64,000 nucleotides of DNA, taken from contig JAMKCF010000019.1 in the NCBI GenBank assembly GCA_023634235.1, positions 7,195,947 through 7,259,946 of the forward strand, in the 5' to 3' direction. A program made the translations under genes and the position numbers. The stretch is from Pisaster brevispinus. Taxonomy: Eukaryota; Echinodermata; Asteroidea; Forcipulatida; Asteriidae. Below, one piece after another: positions 38,101 to 49,581 of the stretch (the first letter of the stretch is position 1; each line of letters starts with the position of its first letter). The notes beneath the pieces were generated by a model. That model did not search any database. It was not told the origin of the DNA and was given only the letters and a program-made list of their open reading frames with translations.

Positions 38101-41100
38101 AAAGTTGTGAGGCGTGCCAACACAAGCTCACTGCATTTTCGGAATGTTGCTGCAGTTGCCTGTTGTTTCAGGCTTTGTGTGCTTGCCTGGATGCTTTCTT
38201 GCAAGAATGAATTGAATTTTTTTATATCATCTGAGTCAGGCAGCTCAATCAGTTTGTCGTGTTTACGTTTGTGCATAGTTTTCAGTACTTCTGATGATAC
38301 TTGTTCAGCCCATTCCGCCTCTTTCAACTGGAGAAATCTTTGAGCCTCCTTTACCATCTTTGTGTCATTTCTCCTTAGGGCACTGCATCTTTTTATAGCT
38401 GCCAACCTTCCAAGACTATGGCCAAGTTTTAAGGCCAGTGATGGTGTTGCTGTTTCATAGGTCATATCATCATTGTGCTCATTATGTCCGGCAGTCTTTC
38501 GAACTCCTTCAATAACGGTATCAAAATGTTCGGGAGCAATGAAGTCTTCAAGAGGAAGGCACGTCTGAGATATGTTTTGAAGGTTTTCCAACAGCTTCCC
38601 TACATTTCTCATTTCCTGAGAGATATAGTGGCGCCGTCTTTGTGGATCCATACCGAATGTATGGCGTGCATGTGCATTACCAAATTTTATAATCATTGGA
38701 TCATTTTGCACTATCTTTGCCATGCTGTCCTGCCTCATCCCAGCCAAAACAACTTTAACCAGTGGGGATGCATCTACATATTCTTCCATTAGAAGGGCGC
38801 TCTCAAGCTTGGCATCTCTGTTTGTTTTTTTTGCATCACTTGTCTCACCATCTGTGTTTGCTATACAGAAGTAATGCAGGTGCTTCCACAGATCTAACTT
38901 TTTGTAGAAACCTAAACAATCAGGGCATGGTCCAAACTCTGATTTTTCACACTCCTCATCTACCGGTCTTCGCACTAGGATGAGCTCTCCTTGTTTGGTC
39001 TCGTGCACCATCTTGTTGTGGTAGTAGTTTCCTTTATTTCTTAGCAGCTCAAATGCTCTAGCTCTTTTGCTGGATCCAATTTCCATTGCTGCAATCTTTT
39101 TTACCTCTTTTTCCTTTTTATGCACCTCAAGTAAATGCTTGCTTATTTTGGTGACCAGTTTAGAACAGAAGAAGCAAGCATGATGCTTATTATACACCCT
39201 CTTTTTTGAATGGTTGTGTTTGAGAACTGGCGGGAAAAACACACAGTTATCAACTGGAAGATCCTTGCTTTGAGCACTTGAATTATCTGAACAGGCACTG
39301 TCATGTATGATTGAAGAACCTTCATGAGCATCAGTATGAAGAAATCCGTCATCAGTGGTTCCCGTACTAGAGTAACAAGTATTTTTGTCTTCACCAGGGC
39401 TACTCATAACTGTGGTGTTCACATGGTCTGCCCTCTCATCTGTATCATTAGGTTGCATGGATGTAAGCAGAGACAAAATTTCAGAACTGATCTGTTTGGG
39501 CACATCGTTGTTGGATTGCTCTTTTATGACTTTGATAGGATACTCTGCGGGCCTATGACTTTGATTGGTGTGGCATGGTTCATCTTGTTGTGTCTGGAAA
39601 CATTCATATTCTCTCTCAGCTGTCACTTCTTTTTCAAATATCACTGGACATTCCTGCCTTCTATGAGGTAAAGTAATTACAAAGGAAGCTTCTGAAGCAC
39701 AATCAGATTCTTCTATATATGAACCTGAAAAACTGGACTCTGAAGTATCATCAACACCCATGAGGACATCACAGGATGCATCCCTCCTACACCAGGCTAC
39801 ATTTAAATTGGAAGCAGAGAGCTGATAAACAGCACTGTCAATTTCAGTGGAACTAGTTCCATTCACATTCAAAGGAGAGAGCTGGTGATCCTCATCAACA
39901 CCACTGGGACTGGCTCCATCAACAGAAGCAGAGAGCTTGACCCCATCTACACCAGCAGAAATGGCTCCATCAACAGAAGCAGAGAGCTGATCACCATCAA
40001 CACCAGCAACACTGGCTCCATCAACAGAAATAGAGAGCTGGACCCCATCTACACCAGCAACACTGGCTCCATCAACAGAAGCAGAGAGCTGGACCCCATC
40101 TACACCAGCAACGCTGGCTCCATCAACAGAAGCAGAGAGCTGGACCCTATCTACACCAGCAGAAATGGCTCCATCAACAGAAGTACAGAGCTGGACCCTA
40201 TCTACACCAGCAGAAATGGCTCCATCAACAGAAGTACAGAGCTGGACCCCATCTACACCAGCAGAAATGGCTCCATCAACTGAAGCAGAGAGCTGCTCAC
40301 CATCAACACCAGCAGAAATGGCTCCATCAACAGAAGCAGAAAGCTGGACCCCATCTACACCAGCAACACTGGCTCCATCAACAGAAGCAGAGAGCTGGAT
40401 CCCATCTACACCAGCAGAAATGGCTCCATCAACAGAAGTAGAGAGTTGGACCCCATCTACACCAGCAACACTGGCTCCATCAACAGAAGCAGAGAGCTGG
40501 ACCCCATCTACACCAGCAACACTGGCTCCATCAACAGAAGCAGAGAGCTGGACCCCATCTACACCAGCAGAAATGGCTCCATCAACAGAAGCAGAGAGCT
40601 GGACCCCATCTACACCAGCAGAAATGGCTCCATCAACAGAAGCAGAGAGTTGGACCCCATCTACACCAGCAACACTGGCTCCATCAACAGAAGCAGAGAG
40701 CTGGACCCCATCTACACCTGCAACACTGGCTCCATCAACAGAAGCAGAGAGCTGATCACCATCTACATCAGCAACACTGGCTCCATCAACAAAAGCAGAC
40801 GGTTGAGTTCCACCAAAATTAGGACTGTTTTCTTTCCATTGCTGAAAAATATAAGACGGGTAGTAATAAATACAAGCTTTAGTTGCCTAAGGGGAAAACA
40901 GAGTGTTGACAAGGTCTTAAATGGGCATGTAAGGCTGACAGGGTTGGGGTGTTTGAAGGGACACAGCCGCATTGCATTACTCTTGTATGCAATTTGACTC
41001 ATCATGAAACAAAGCTATATATAGGACATGACAGAAACAGATAATTTGTACAGATTTTTCTACCTGAAATGAGATAAAAACACAAAGGCTCAATACAATT

Positions 41101-44100
41101 TTTTATGCCAAGCTAGTGAAAAAGAACACAATCAAACATAATAAAAGACAACTAATTCACAAAAACAATTTAATTGTATACAGAGTGGGACAGAGAAGAG
41201 GAGGGCGAAAGAAAAATTGTCGCCATTTTCACAAAGTGTGGAATCTGCAAAAATCACTCATTTGGGGAAATGTAGTTTTGAAGACATTTTGGATGCTTTC
41301 CTTATGGGACATTTTTGCCCAGTTTTAAGTCATTAAAAAGCATACTTATTAATTAATTAGCATAAGCAGTGAATCACCACAAATGTAGTTGTCTGTTTTG
41401 TGCTAAATCCTGATTTGCCACCTAATACATTGCAGCACATTCCGCTGGTGGAGTACCAAAAACTGCATTTTGCGTTTTCAGTGTCGGCAATGCATGTGAC
41501 TTATAAAAGTTTAGTTTCAGGAACCCGCAAATCTGTGTGTGTTTTGGTTTTGTACACAGTGCGTTATGTCAGGTTACATTTTGGGGGTTTTATGAAGTAG
41601 AAAATAAGTTTTGTAGTTAATAATTAATTATTTTCATGTGGGCATGTCATGGCCGTGCAGTTACATGTAAGAGCATGCACCGAACTCTTGTCACACTTGT
41701 GTCCTTAAGCAAGACACTTTACCATTATTGCTGTGTCCTTCAGATGGGACTTAAAGCCCAGGGTCCCTTGTGTTGTTTAAAATTTTTTTACATTTTCAAA
41801 AACTATTGTAAAATTTTGTTTTGTGCATGATGGGTTGTGTGTAATGTGCACTAATAGATTATGCAGGGGTACTAAATTGATTGCGTTCTGTGTAAGTAAA
41901 TTGGGGTGCATGAGCTTGCGCGTGCTCAACATGCGAAGCCAGTCGGTCTTAAACAGCTGCAGCTATGTCTTTATCAGCTGTTTAAACACCCCCATGTGAC
42001 ATGCTCTCCACCAATAGAAATAGCGAAACTGTCTGGGGTATTTATAAATATAATTTCAATACCAATGATTAAAATACTATCACTTTTAGATAATTAGAGG
42101 CCAGCCTTCATGTGTAGTAAAATGTTGAAGATTATAATAATTAAGGTGTCTCCGAAACCATGATTTCAAAAGTAGTTTAACTTTAACAATGTTTTTTTTT
42201 AAAACATGGCTGTGCGGGTTGATTCACCACTTTATAAAAATTGTGACAAATTAGGGGAAAACACAACTGACCTGCTTGTTCCATGGAAGATCTTTTTCAG
42301 GTAGTCCGTAATCATATAATATTTCTTCATTTACAGGTATGTTGCGAAGAGCAAACATACACAGTGTTGCAGATCCATCGATGCTAAGTACTCTTATGTG
42401 CGCATTTCGTTCACTCTTCCTTCCATGGTTGACGAGTCTCCCAAGAACCAATCCTCCGTCAGGTTCTTTAGATGCATCCACACTTAATAAAATTAAATTA
42501 AAACAATATTATTGACTAATAAAACTGTCACAATTTTAAAGCCCAGTGAGGTAATTAAAATGCTCTCCGCATATTTGTAGACTAATTATTTTGATTGACA
42601 CAAACACAAATGATAAGCAATAGTGATTTTGAGGGCCTTGGAACTTAGAACTTAGAACTCAGGAGGATTGGTGATTAAAAGAACTTCATAATCAATGGAA
42701 TTTCCAATTGAAATTAGTCAGTCTCTTTTTGATAGTTAACATTCTTGTGCTTTGTTTTTAAGTAACTGATGTTAAATACACTCCTGTTATTAATTTACTT
42801 TGTGCAACAAGCTTTTCAGAAGGTGGTCTTATTTTATCCTACCAGCCCCTTAAAAGAATAGATCCACTTTCCTATATCCATTTAAAAATTTCAATCAAAC
42901 ACACATGATTGATACAGGGTCGAAACATTTTCTTATACATGTATATCAAGTTTTCTGAAAGAACACATCTCCAAAAGATGAATTTAAACATATAGGGTTC
43001 TTCCAACATAGATCCTATGTCCATACCATGCAAGGTAAGTAACAAGCAAGGAAAGTTTAGGGTTGAATAAATTAGGATCAATTCGTTTGTGCTAATTGTC
43101 ATTGGGTTGACTTACTGCTGAGTACATGCACAACGGATACAACAAACATAAATGAGATAAACACCTAGCAATTTGAAATTATCCAAAGTTCTCAAAAATT
43201 TCCACGGTCCTACAAAGAGTAGGACAAGTGGAAAGGGTCAGATGTTGCTTTATAAAACTTGACAGGGGATTAAACGAAGTTGATATTTCAACAAAGAATC
43301 AACAAAGAAAATTAAAATATTTTGGGTTAAACATGTACATGTACACTGAAAAACAAGCTCGGGATTCACATTGATTATGCTATTTGGTGCTGGTGGGGCT
43401 ACCCTGAATGCTAATGCACTGATAAACAAACAAATATTAATTAAAGTATATGCATTGAAGTGAGGGGCCTTAAAAAGTTCCTGTTCTATGTACAACTTTT
43501 TATTATGTTGAAACCTTTGGACAACCTTAAGGGAAAATTCCATACATTCAATATAATTATTTTACCACTAGGTGTAGCACCAGGATTTTAAAAGTTTTCA
43601 ATTTGTGCTGTTAGTGGTTTGAATTTTAAATATGAAACTAATGTTAAAAGCAGGTTAAAAGTTATATGAAACATTTACAGAAATATTAAAAAACTAATCT
43701 TACCACATTCTGATTGTGTGCCCAGTGCTTCGATCATTAAAAAAATAGCGGAAACATGATTGTTCCTGTTTTTCTCTGCGTTCTCCTTCTGCACTTGATA
43801 TCAGCTGGCCATCATATATCATCAAGAAATCCCCTTTGTTTATTTCCTCTGCAGCGAAAACACCCCTGCCTGTTATTGAAATTATAAAAATTTAAACGCA
43901 CAAAGATTTAAATGTTATTAAAAGATTAATAGGCAGATTAAAATACTTGTGCTCATCTGATTTCCTTCATTTGTGTTTTGGTTGGCATTCCAAATTTATC
44001 TTCTTGATTTTGTTTACATGGTTCAAGTTTAGTCACTCTGTATGCCCAAACCTTATTATTCGATTCCCTTTTCTTCTTTGGCCAACAAGTTATTACTTTT

Positions 44101-46801
44101 TTCATAGAGAAGTGAGATCTCTAAAGTTTTTTCATCTTCATTCTTTCCAAGTGTGCCGGTTTTCCAGGTTTGATGGCCACATAACATGTGATAAGTTTAT
44201 CAATTCCACTTGATCACTTTTTAACATATTATTTTTGAGTTTCAAGAGATTAGCCACATGTTTTGGGCATGTTTTTTTATTCAGGCAATCATAATCTAAG
44301 CAACAGTGATTGTATGGTCTTCTATACCAATTCTAGACTATGCCCTTACATAAAAAGAACACCATTTATTTGATGTGATAACCATGCATAATTAAAATAA
44401 AGGTATTTCAGGGCATTCAAGATGAAATACAAATTAACTCGATAGCACTTCAAGACTAACTAATAAGATTTTTTTTATATTTCATCTGTAAAGACTGACA
44501 TGGATAATTCCATGGACCATGTGCCCTTTTTTTACAAATTTGTAGCAATGCCACGTTTTCTTCCTTCCTGGCGGAATGCGTGCGCTTTCTGTTTTGAATT
44601 AATTTTTGGGGGAGTGACGTAACAAATTCCATCGTACAAAGCCAATGAGACCATAGAACAAAACCTATGCAAAAAGCAAGGCATGCGCATACCGCTGGGC
44701 AAAAGGTGACTGTTTTGGTTGAGACATGACGCGAGAGGGCACACGGTCTATGTAGAGAGCATTAAAGGAAATTGCTAGTTTCTAGTAAATTTTCATCAGA
44801 GACATTTTTTGCAGTTTTTCTGGTGTAACATTTTCCATGCGTAAGTATTGTACCTTTAGTGGTCGTTTCTTTTACAGTGAACTTTTGTGGTGGATCTTGT
44901 TGGGATCTTTTAGATTTAACTGCATTATCTTTTGGACAGCTTTGTTTTGAAGAGGACCGAGTACAACGTGTTGTCCCCTCCATCCCAGCCCTGGTATCAG
45001 GAAGGCACTGTTGGATACTGAAAGATTAATAGAAGTTACATGTAGAACCACAGTGATCAGCTTACATTAGTATAGTACAAATATTGGATGGTTACAAGTG
45101 GTTTAATCAAAATCTCCTCACAGGGTGATCTTGAGAGCATCCCATTTTTCTGAAGTGAAGCTGAGGGAAAATAGGAAGCTCCTGGGATCACCAAGAGAGG
45201 ATCTTTTGACTAAACTACAAGTAAACACCCCATGCATAAATTGTATACACACCACAATTTACTTTTCATACCACCATGTAAAATGAATCAACATACATTC
45301 ATCCAAATCTGTCTGACAGCGCTTCCCCTTCCATTACCTGTGTCTCAAACTCATGTGTGCGTATTGCATGTTGCGTACTTAGTGAAATTTATTTTTAACG
45401 CAGCACACAGGGTTTGCAATATTTCGCAAGAAAAATAGGCTTTCCACATTGGTGTACCAAAAAATGGTAAAATGGTAGACCTACATGATGTGCGCTTATC
45501 TCTACAAAATTGTTGGTTGTAGCATAAAAGATGCACACAAAATTGAAATGGGAAAATCCTTAACCAAAGTGCTCACTGTTTTCAAAAGATGGGGGCATGG
45601 GCTACCCGCTCGGGCAATTATCACCATGCAGACTCCAACTGGTTTTAAACAGTGTTTAAAACTCGCCGAGCACATCCCTTTTATTTAATCATGCAAGGAC
45701 TGGGAATTTATTGACAGAGGCTCCACTTTGCGCAAGGTTCATGAGTGAATGTCATCACAGTATTTGCATATATTCATAAAGGAAAGGGTTGTTTGTCACT
45801 GTATATCTCGTTAATTGGTCTATCGTGATCCATCTTAACAGCGCCTCGATCTAGCCACTAGGAAATGTACACTTTATACATAAGAACTTATTTATTATTA
45901 TTACTAGTATTAATGCCCTACATACATGTAAGTATCCATATGATGATAGCTCCTGCATCCTTCATGCAGTGTTGCCGAAACTAAAACAAAGGGAATCTCA
46001 ATGATGTCTCTCAAACTGCAGCTAGGTTTTGTACAAAATCCAAACAACTATTATTACCAATAATTTAAATCGGTCTTCATGAAAAACTAGGCCTATGAAA
46101 TTTTTTTTCAGCGTCACCTTACAGTTTCTGAGAAATTGTGAGTTAAAGATGCCAATTTCTGGCGGCGGCCACAAGTTAGTGTACCAGTCATGATCTAGGT
46201 CATCCATACCCATCATGCATTGAGAATGTCAACAAGGTTTATGGTCATGTCTAATGCTATAAATGTAAGTGCACAGGCCTGATGGGTGGGCCATTGTTAA
46301 AAGGTATGGTCATACTTTGGTAATGCCCCCAAAATGAAAGCATAGAATTTGTAACCAGACTCTTACTTGCTATAAAGCTGATTATGTCAGTAAACATCAT
46401 GTGAAATCAATCTGAAGTGGCCCCATTGATTTAAAATCAGTAAAAGAATTTGAATCAAGTAAAAGTCTCCGCAGAGACTTTTACTATTCCCTGGTGTCTG
46501 TGCAAAAAATGCCCCCACAACACAGCAAGAGTTATGATTGGTTTCTTGATGAAAGTACCTGAGTTTCTTGCTGTTTTCTCAGCACAGGTGACTTTGATTG
46601 TATTTTTGTGACGTTTTGGGGTATAAATCAGCTTTACATAAAGAAAAACCAACATATGGCCATACCTTTTAAGAACAGACCCATCAAAAGACTACATTTT
46701 TAGTAAATGTTGACAATGTATACAATAAAAATGTCAAACAACAGAACTAAAGCCCCTGGCTTACTCACCTTATCATCAAGACTAACTTGAAAGACAGCCA
46801 T
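31910..46801 (-). CDS. SET - 17-aa repeats - zinc finger - tyrosine recombinase - SANT fusion protein
   Basis: Predicted coding exons, minus strand: 46801-46769, 45007-44854, 43869-43704, 42482-42272, 40841-38065, 36273-35711, 34754-34707, 34149-34030, 33623-33504, 33097-32978 and 32139-31910. Every junction has GT/AG and matching phase; the sum is 4,542 nt, 1,513 residues. Domain order: short N-terminus (MAVFQVSLDDK); basic linker; KMT5A-like SET domain (about 60-185); 18 repeats of 17 residues (about 200-500); acidic linker; C2H2 and C2HC-like fingers (about 740-880); tyrosine recombinase (about 1000-1275); triplicated 40-residue segment (1318-1437); Myb/SANT-like end (1440-1513). The last half resembles ZnF-recombinase-SANT proteins I recall from fish and invertebrate genomes. 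Expected role: nuclear, catalysing excision and integration of the element, with possible histone methylation. The start ATG at 46801 is inferred; a shorter start at 44983 also exists. Confidence 0.8.
32685..32935. repeat. Inverted pair of tRNA-derived SINE-like units
   Basis: The minus-strand unit (about 32822-32685) has an A-box-like TGGTCTAGCTGGTAAGG and a B-box-like GGAATCGAATCC; the plus-strand unit (about 32810-32935) has GGTTTGAATCC. Both share GAAAGTACTGAGTATA and TACTTAACACACAT. They lie in an intron of the recombinase gene. Confidence 0.5.
32930..34190 (-). repeat. 526-bp tandem triplication carrying a 120-nt coding exon
   Basis: Exons 34149-34030, 33623-33504 and 33097-32978 are identical in protein (PSRKVPRVKSKLRQTP...APAKSS) and spaced exactly 526 bases. 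Each is 120 nt with the same phase, so zero to three copies may be spliced in without breaking the frame. Confidence 0.88.
34806..35265. mobile_element. Two adjacent related MITE-like repeats
   Basis: 34806-35063 (GGGCTCAAGTTCATAGA...TCTATAAAATTGGGTCC) and 35068-35265 (GGGCCAGGTTTCATAAAG...CTTTATAAAATTGGGCC) have similar inverted ends and shared internal words (TTGCTAAGCA). Intronic, non-coding. Confidence 0.5.
35711..36273 (-). other. Tyrosine recombinase catalytic exon
   Basis: Acceptor TTTTTTAG, donor GAAG|GTACAA. In order: RGKRGRRVPIL (beta-hairpin lysine), HLIRSTKVRKYTAT (the HxxR motif), LADHLGHSAQVHRDFYRL (second His and the nucleophilic Tyr), then LTKVAKLLMAVDSG. With the KRR arginine of the preceding exon, the whole R-K-HxxR-H-Y set is present, so the enzyme looks active. 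The intron falls between Arg I and the Lys. Confidence 0.85.
36360..37990. mobile_element. Nested palindromic repeats in the intron between the recombinase exons
   Basis: TACCATGG-rich segments (36385-36540, 36815-36890, 37480-37550, 37975) surround units ending GGGTGTTATAA/TTATAACACCCC (36893, 37275, 37730, 37960). This looks like several foldback elements inserted into one another. No coding region. Confidence 0.55.
37551..37721. repeat. Near-perfect 171-bp hairpin
   Basis: Arms of about 78 bases start ACAAATATTGACTGCTTTTA and end in its complement. Only about 15 central bases are unpaired, with few mismatches. Diverged relatives occur at 37285-37450, 45115-45240 and 35395-35445. Confidence 0.9.
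38065..40841 (-). other. Large central exon: repeats, zinc fingers, N-terminal part of recombinase
   Basis: The acceptor TATTTTTCAG precedes CAATGGAAAG at 40841; the donor TT|GTAAGTATG is at 38064. After the repeats come an acidic Ser/Thr-rich linker, CFFCSKLVTKISKHLLEVH (C2H2-like) and CPDCLGFYKKLDLWKHLHYF followed by C (C2HC-like). A helical region follows, ending LARLTTFNKRRAGEMEQL, where the KRR arginine occupies the place of the first catalytic Arg of tyrosine recombinases. Confidence 0.82.
39908..40800 (-). repeat. In-frame 51-bp tandem repeat, 18 units, coding
   Basis: Units begin every 51 bases from 39910 to 40777. On the minus strand each encodes SVDGASVAGVDGVQLSA, with SAGVDG and VKL/EQL variants. 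The frame is continuous with the acceptor at 40841 and with the zinc-finger region downstream, and no unit carries a stop or frameshift. Long plus-strand ORFs here are shadows of this array. Confidence 0.92.
42272..43869 (-). other. SET-domain exons (KMT5A/SETD8-like)
   Basis: Exon 43869-43704 encodes GRGVFAAEEINKGDFLMIYD (G split across the junction), GQLISSAEGERREKQEQ and FNDRSTGHTIRM. Exon 42482-42272 continues CVDASKEPDGG, LGRLVNHGRKSERNAH, VLSIDGSATLCMFALRNIP and EEILYDYG. These match KMT5A blocks GRGV, GDFV-Y-G-LI, YCVDATRE, LGRLINHS and GEELLYDYG in order and spacing. Key SET features are kept: N136-H137 and Y174-D175-Y176. The usual NHS is NHG here. The domain is complete, so methyltransferase activity is plausible but not shown. 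Confidence 0.85.
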
Positions 46802-47069
46802 ATAATTGTGTGACTACGAAAATAACACAAATAAGGCATGCAGTAAAAAGAATTGAACATAGGCATTGTACCCCCTTTGCTACTTTTAGTTGATGTTTTA
46901 GAGAACAGCATGACACACACTTCATAGGTCTAGGCCTATTTAGTTCTATTGAAGGATTCTCCCATTCAGATTTATCAACAAAAACAACAGTGCTGTCTCG
47001 ATATGAAGGCAGGGCAGTTGAAAGGTCAGTGTCACTAGAAATATATCTGTTGAACGGCATTGCTGACAA
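46782..47069 (-). CDS. Upstream ORF, 95 aa, with a C-terminal membrane segment
   Basis: The ORF MSAMPFNRYISSDTDLSTAL... has a soluble N-terminus, a CVSCCSLKHQLKVAKG stretch and a hydrophobic segment (CLCSILFTACLICVIFVV) before its stop at 46782. It overlaps the proposed start of the recombinase gene (46801) in another frame. It may be an upstream ORF in that transcript, an independent small membrane protein, or chance. No homology recognised. Confidence 0.35.
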   Translation of the reverse strand: MSAMPFNRYISSDTDLSTALPSYRDSTVVFVDKSEWENPSIELNRPRPMKCVSCCSLKHQLKVAKGVQCLCSILFTACLICVIFVVTQLYGCLSS

Positions 47070-47338
47070 TTATTTGTATTAAGCCTACACTCAGCAACGG
47101 CAAGGCCTAACATTAACAAGTATAATCGTTATCACTCAGTACTGTCATTATGTAGCATTAACACAAGAGTTCACTTCAATATCATCATTCTAAATACTTG
47201 AACTTACCTAACAGATCATAAGTTTTCCTTGTGAGATCCAATTCCCGCCTAAAAAAAGTTATAGGCACTGCTGAACATTGGCTAGCTGCTGCACGAACAC
47301 CAACTACGTCACACATGCACGCACGCATTGCTTGCGCC

Positions 47339-47644
47339 TTGTGGGGTACTTAGGCACAGAAAATACCCCACATACTTTGTAACCAAGTGAGGGCGCTCTT
47401 CTCTTCCAACTAGCTGTAAATGGGGTGTCCACACACACCATAATTAGTGGCTAAATAAGCACATTCCCAGAAAAACTTCTTGTGGGGTACCTACTTGTTT
47501 TTTCTTCAAAAGTTCATTCAACTTAAAAGGAGCTTTTCTACGATGATTTCTTTATGGGGTACCACATTTGTACCCCACAAGGAATTGGTACCCCATATGA
47601 ATAGAGTGTAGTTGACATGGTACCCCACAAGTTGGCGATTGCAA
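47339..47644. promoter_or_regulatory. Right subterminal repeat cluster (TRTGGGGTAC)
   Basis: Copies of TTGTGGGGTAC, AATACCCCACAT, TTATGGGGTACC, TGTACCCCACAAGG, GGTACCCCATATG and GGTACCCCACAAG occur within 300 bases of the right boundary, mirroring the left end. Confidence 0.6.
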
Positions 47645-47738
47645 GTACATACTTTCATACATACGTGAATGTGTGCGTATACATAGTTTCCTGTTGACGT
47701 CATGCAGTGGAATTCTGTGCTGTGAAGTGCAATGTAAA

Positions 47739-49551
47739 TATGGGGCGCCGTTTGTCAATTAATTGTTTAGCGTATTTCTGACGTGTTTTTATCATGGTTT
47801 GTAACAATTAGAAGTAAACCATAGAAATTGTTGTCCAAATTATTTTGTGGTTTACATACCATGAATATAAAATCAACGCTTGTAAATTATGATTTATAAA
47901 CCATGAAAATTAAATTCATAGTAAAACATGGTTTATAAATCATGGTTTATAAATCATGAAAATTAAATCATCAAAAAACGTGGTTTATAAGCCATGGTTT
48001 ATAAACCATGAAAATTAAAGCATCATAAAAATGGTTTACAAACCATAACAAATTTAAACATCACAGAACATGGTTTACAAGTCATGGTTGATAAACCATG
48101 AAAACTTAAAACCTTCAAAACATGGTTTATTAACCATACAAATTAAACCATCATTAACCATGGATTTTAAACCATGACAATTGAGGCATCATAAATCATG
48201 GTTTATAAACCATGAAAAATCGTGTGGTCACAAATCATGGTTTATAAACCATAAAAACGTCCCCAACCTCCTTCCCATCGATCACTGCTCTCCGTTACCT
48301 CCCCACAAGCTAACCATTCGGATTACAGATCAGTGAAATCACGAGGGGCGCTGTGTGCTTGTCTGTCATCCGGACCCGCGGTAGCTGATCATTTGTTTAC
48401 GTTCAGTCATTCGCACGTGAAATAAAAAAATGGCCGAGCAATCTAGCGTGGAGCAGCTAGCTGTTACCATTTCTATGGCTGTAGTGCCTGTTCACGTGCA
48501 AAACGAACGCAACAAGTGTCGGGCAACAATGATAGTCTATGACCAGTATGGGAAGGAGGTTGAATGAAACCGACGTTTATAAACCATGATTTGTGAACGC
48601 ATGATTTTCATGGTTTGTTTGTAAACCATTTTTTATAATGCTTTAATTTGTATGGTTTATAAATTATGTTTTAAGGTGCTTCATTACCACGTTTTGTGGT
48701 GCTTAAATTTTCATGGTTTATAAACCATGTTTTATGATGCTTACACTTTTATAGTTTATAAACCATGTTTTGAAGGTGCTTCAGTTTTCATGGTTTATAA
48801 ATATAAACAATGATTTACAAACCATGATTGAGGATGATTTGATTTTCTTGGTTTATAAACCATGATTTACAAACCATGTTTTATGATGAATTAAATTTCC
48901 ATGAATTATAAACCATAATTTATAAGACTTTATTGTAAATTCATGATATGTAAACCACAAACATAATTTTGACAACACTTGCTATGGTTTACATCTTTTT
49001 GTTACAAGCCATAGTGAAAACGTGTCAAAAATACGTCGTTTAACAATTCGTCACGCGTACCACGAAGTGACCTATCTCGTTCACAGCCCCAAAAAACGTA
49101 TTTGGAGAAAATACCGATTGAAGTTGCACTATGGAGTTTGCTAACTATTTTTGTTTAATTTTTTAAGACAAAAATAAAGCTGAATACTTTATTCGCACAT
49201 AACTGTCAAAATGTTTTCATTCCTGCAACTATTTTAACTAGTAATAAATTTCATAAATACATAGGCTACGTCATTTCATAAACACAAAGGCTACGTCACT
49301 TCGTGAAAATGAAAAACGAGTATTGCCCGCAGAGCACTGTGTCCTGTGACAAAGACATTGCATATTGAGACCTATTGCGATAGGTCACTTCGTGAAAAAT
49401 ACTACGCTTATTTGCTGTAAATGTTAACAGTAATGAGTTTATTAATAATCTGTATAAAAACCGATTTGCAAAAAAATGTTTCATTATTTTTGACAGATAG
49501 GTCACTTGGTGGTATACGCGTGACGAATTAATTGACAAACGGCGCCCCATA
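47739..49551. mobile_element. Foldback/TIR element, second copy, internally deleted
   Basis: Same ends (TATGGGGCGCCG) and TGTAAA duplication (47733-47738, 49552-49557) as 15880-17893. It lacks about 200 bases around 49410 in the right half and keeps the 45-codon ORF at 48430-48567 unchanged. Confidence 0.9.
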
Positions 49552-49581
49552 TGTAAACGAAAGACTAAAGACCCCTTGCCA

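Larger units (their letters stand above)
26971..47644 (-). mobile_element. 20.7-kb tyrosine-recombinase mobile element with SET-fusion gene
   Basis: The interval splits duplicated sequence: block X ends at 26970 and block Y resumes at 47645, with GTAC on both sides (26967-26970 and 47645-47648). The intact junction with a single GTAC is at 15786-15789. Both ends carry clustered TRTGGGGTAC motifs in both orientations (26994-27120; 47339-47634). Extreme ends are not simple inverted repeats (ACCCATACTG on the left, GGCGATTGCAA on the right), which fits a recombinase that closes a circle rather than a DDE transposase. The only large gene encodes a complete tyrosine recombinase. The interior is otherwise non-coding, with MITEs, SINE-like units and tandem duplications in introns and flanks. 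Class is inferred from the recombinase, short direct repeat and lack of TIRs. Confidence 0.85.

Noticed and set aside
40165..40997. Plus-strand ORFs over the 51-bp repeat
   Set aside because: The minus-strand frame links a splice acceptor, the repeats and the zinc-finger/recombinase region; the plus-strand frames are shadows.
44532..44744. 70-codon minus-strand ORF between SET exons and gene start
   Set aside because: No splice or family support; lies in the predicted intron.
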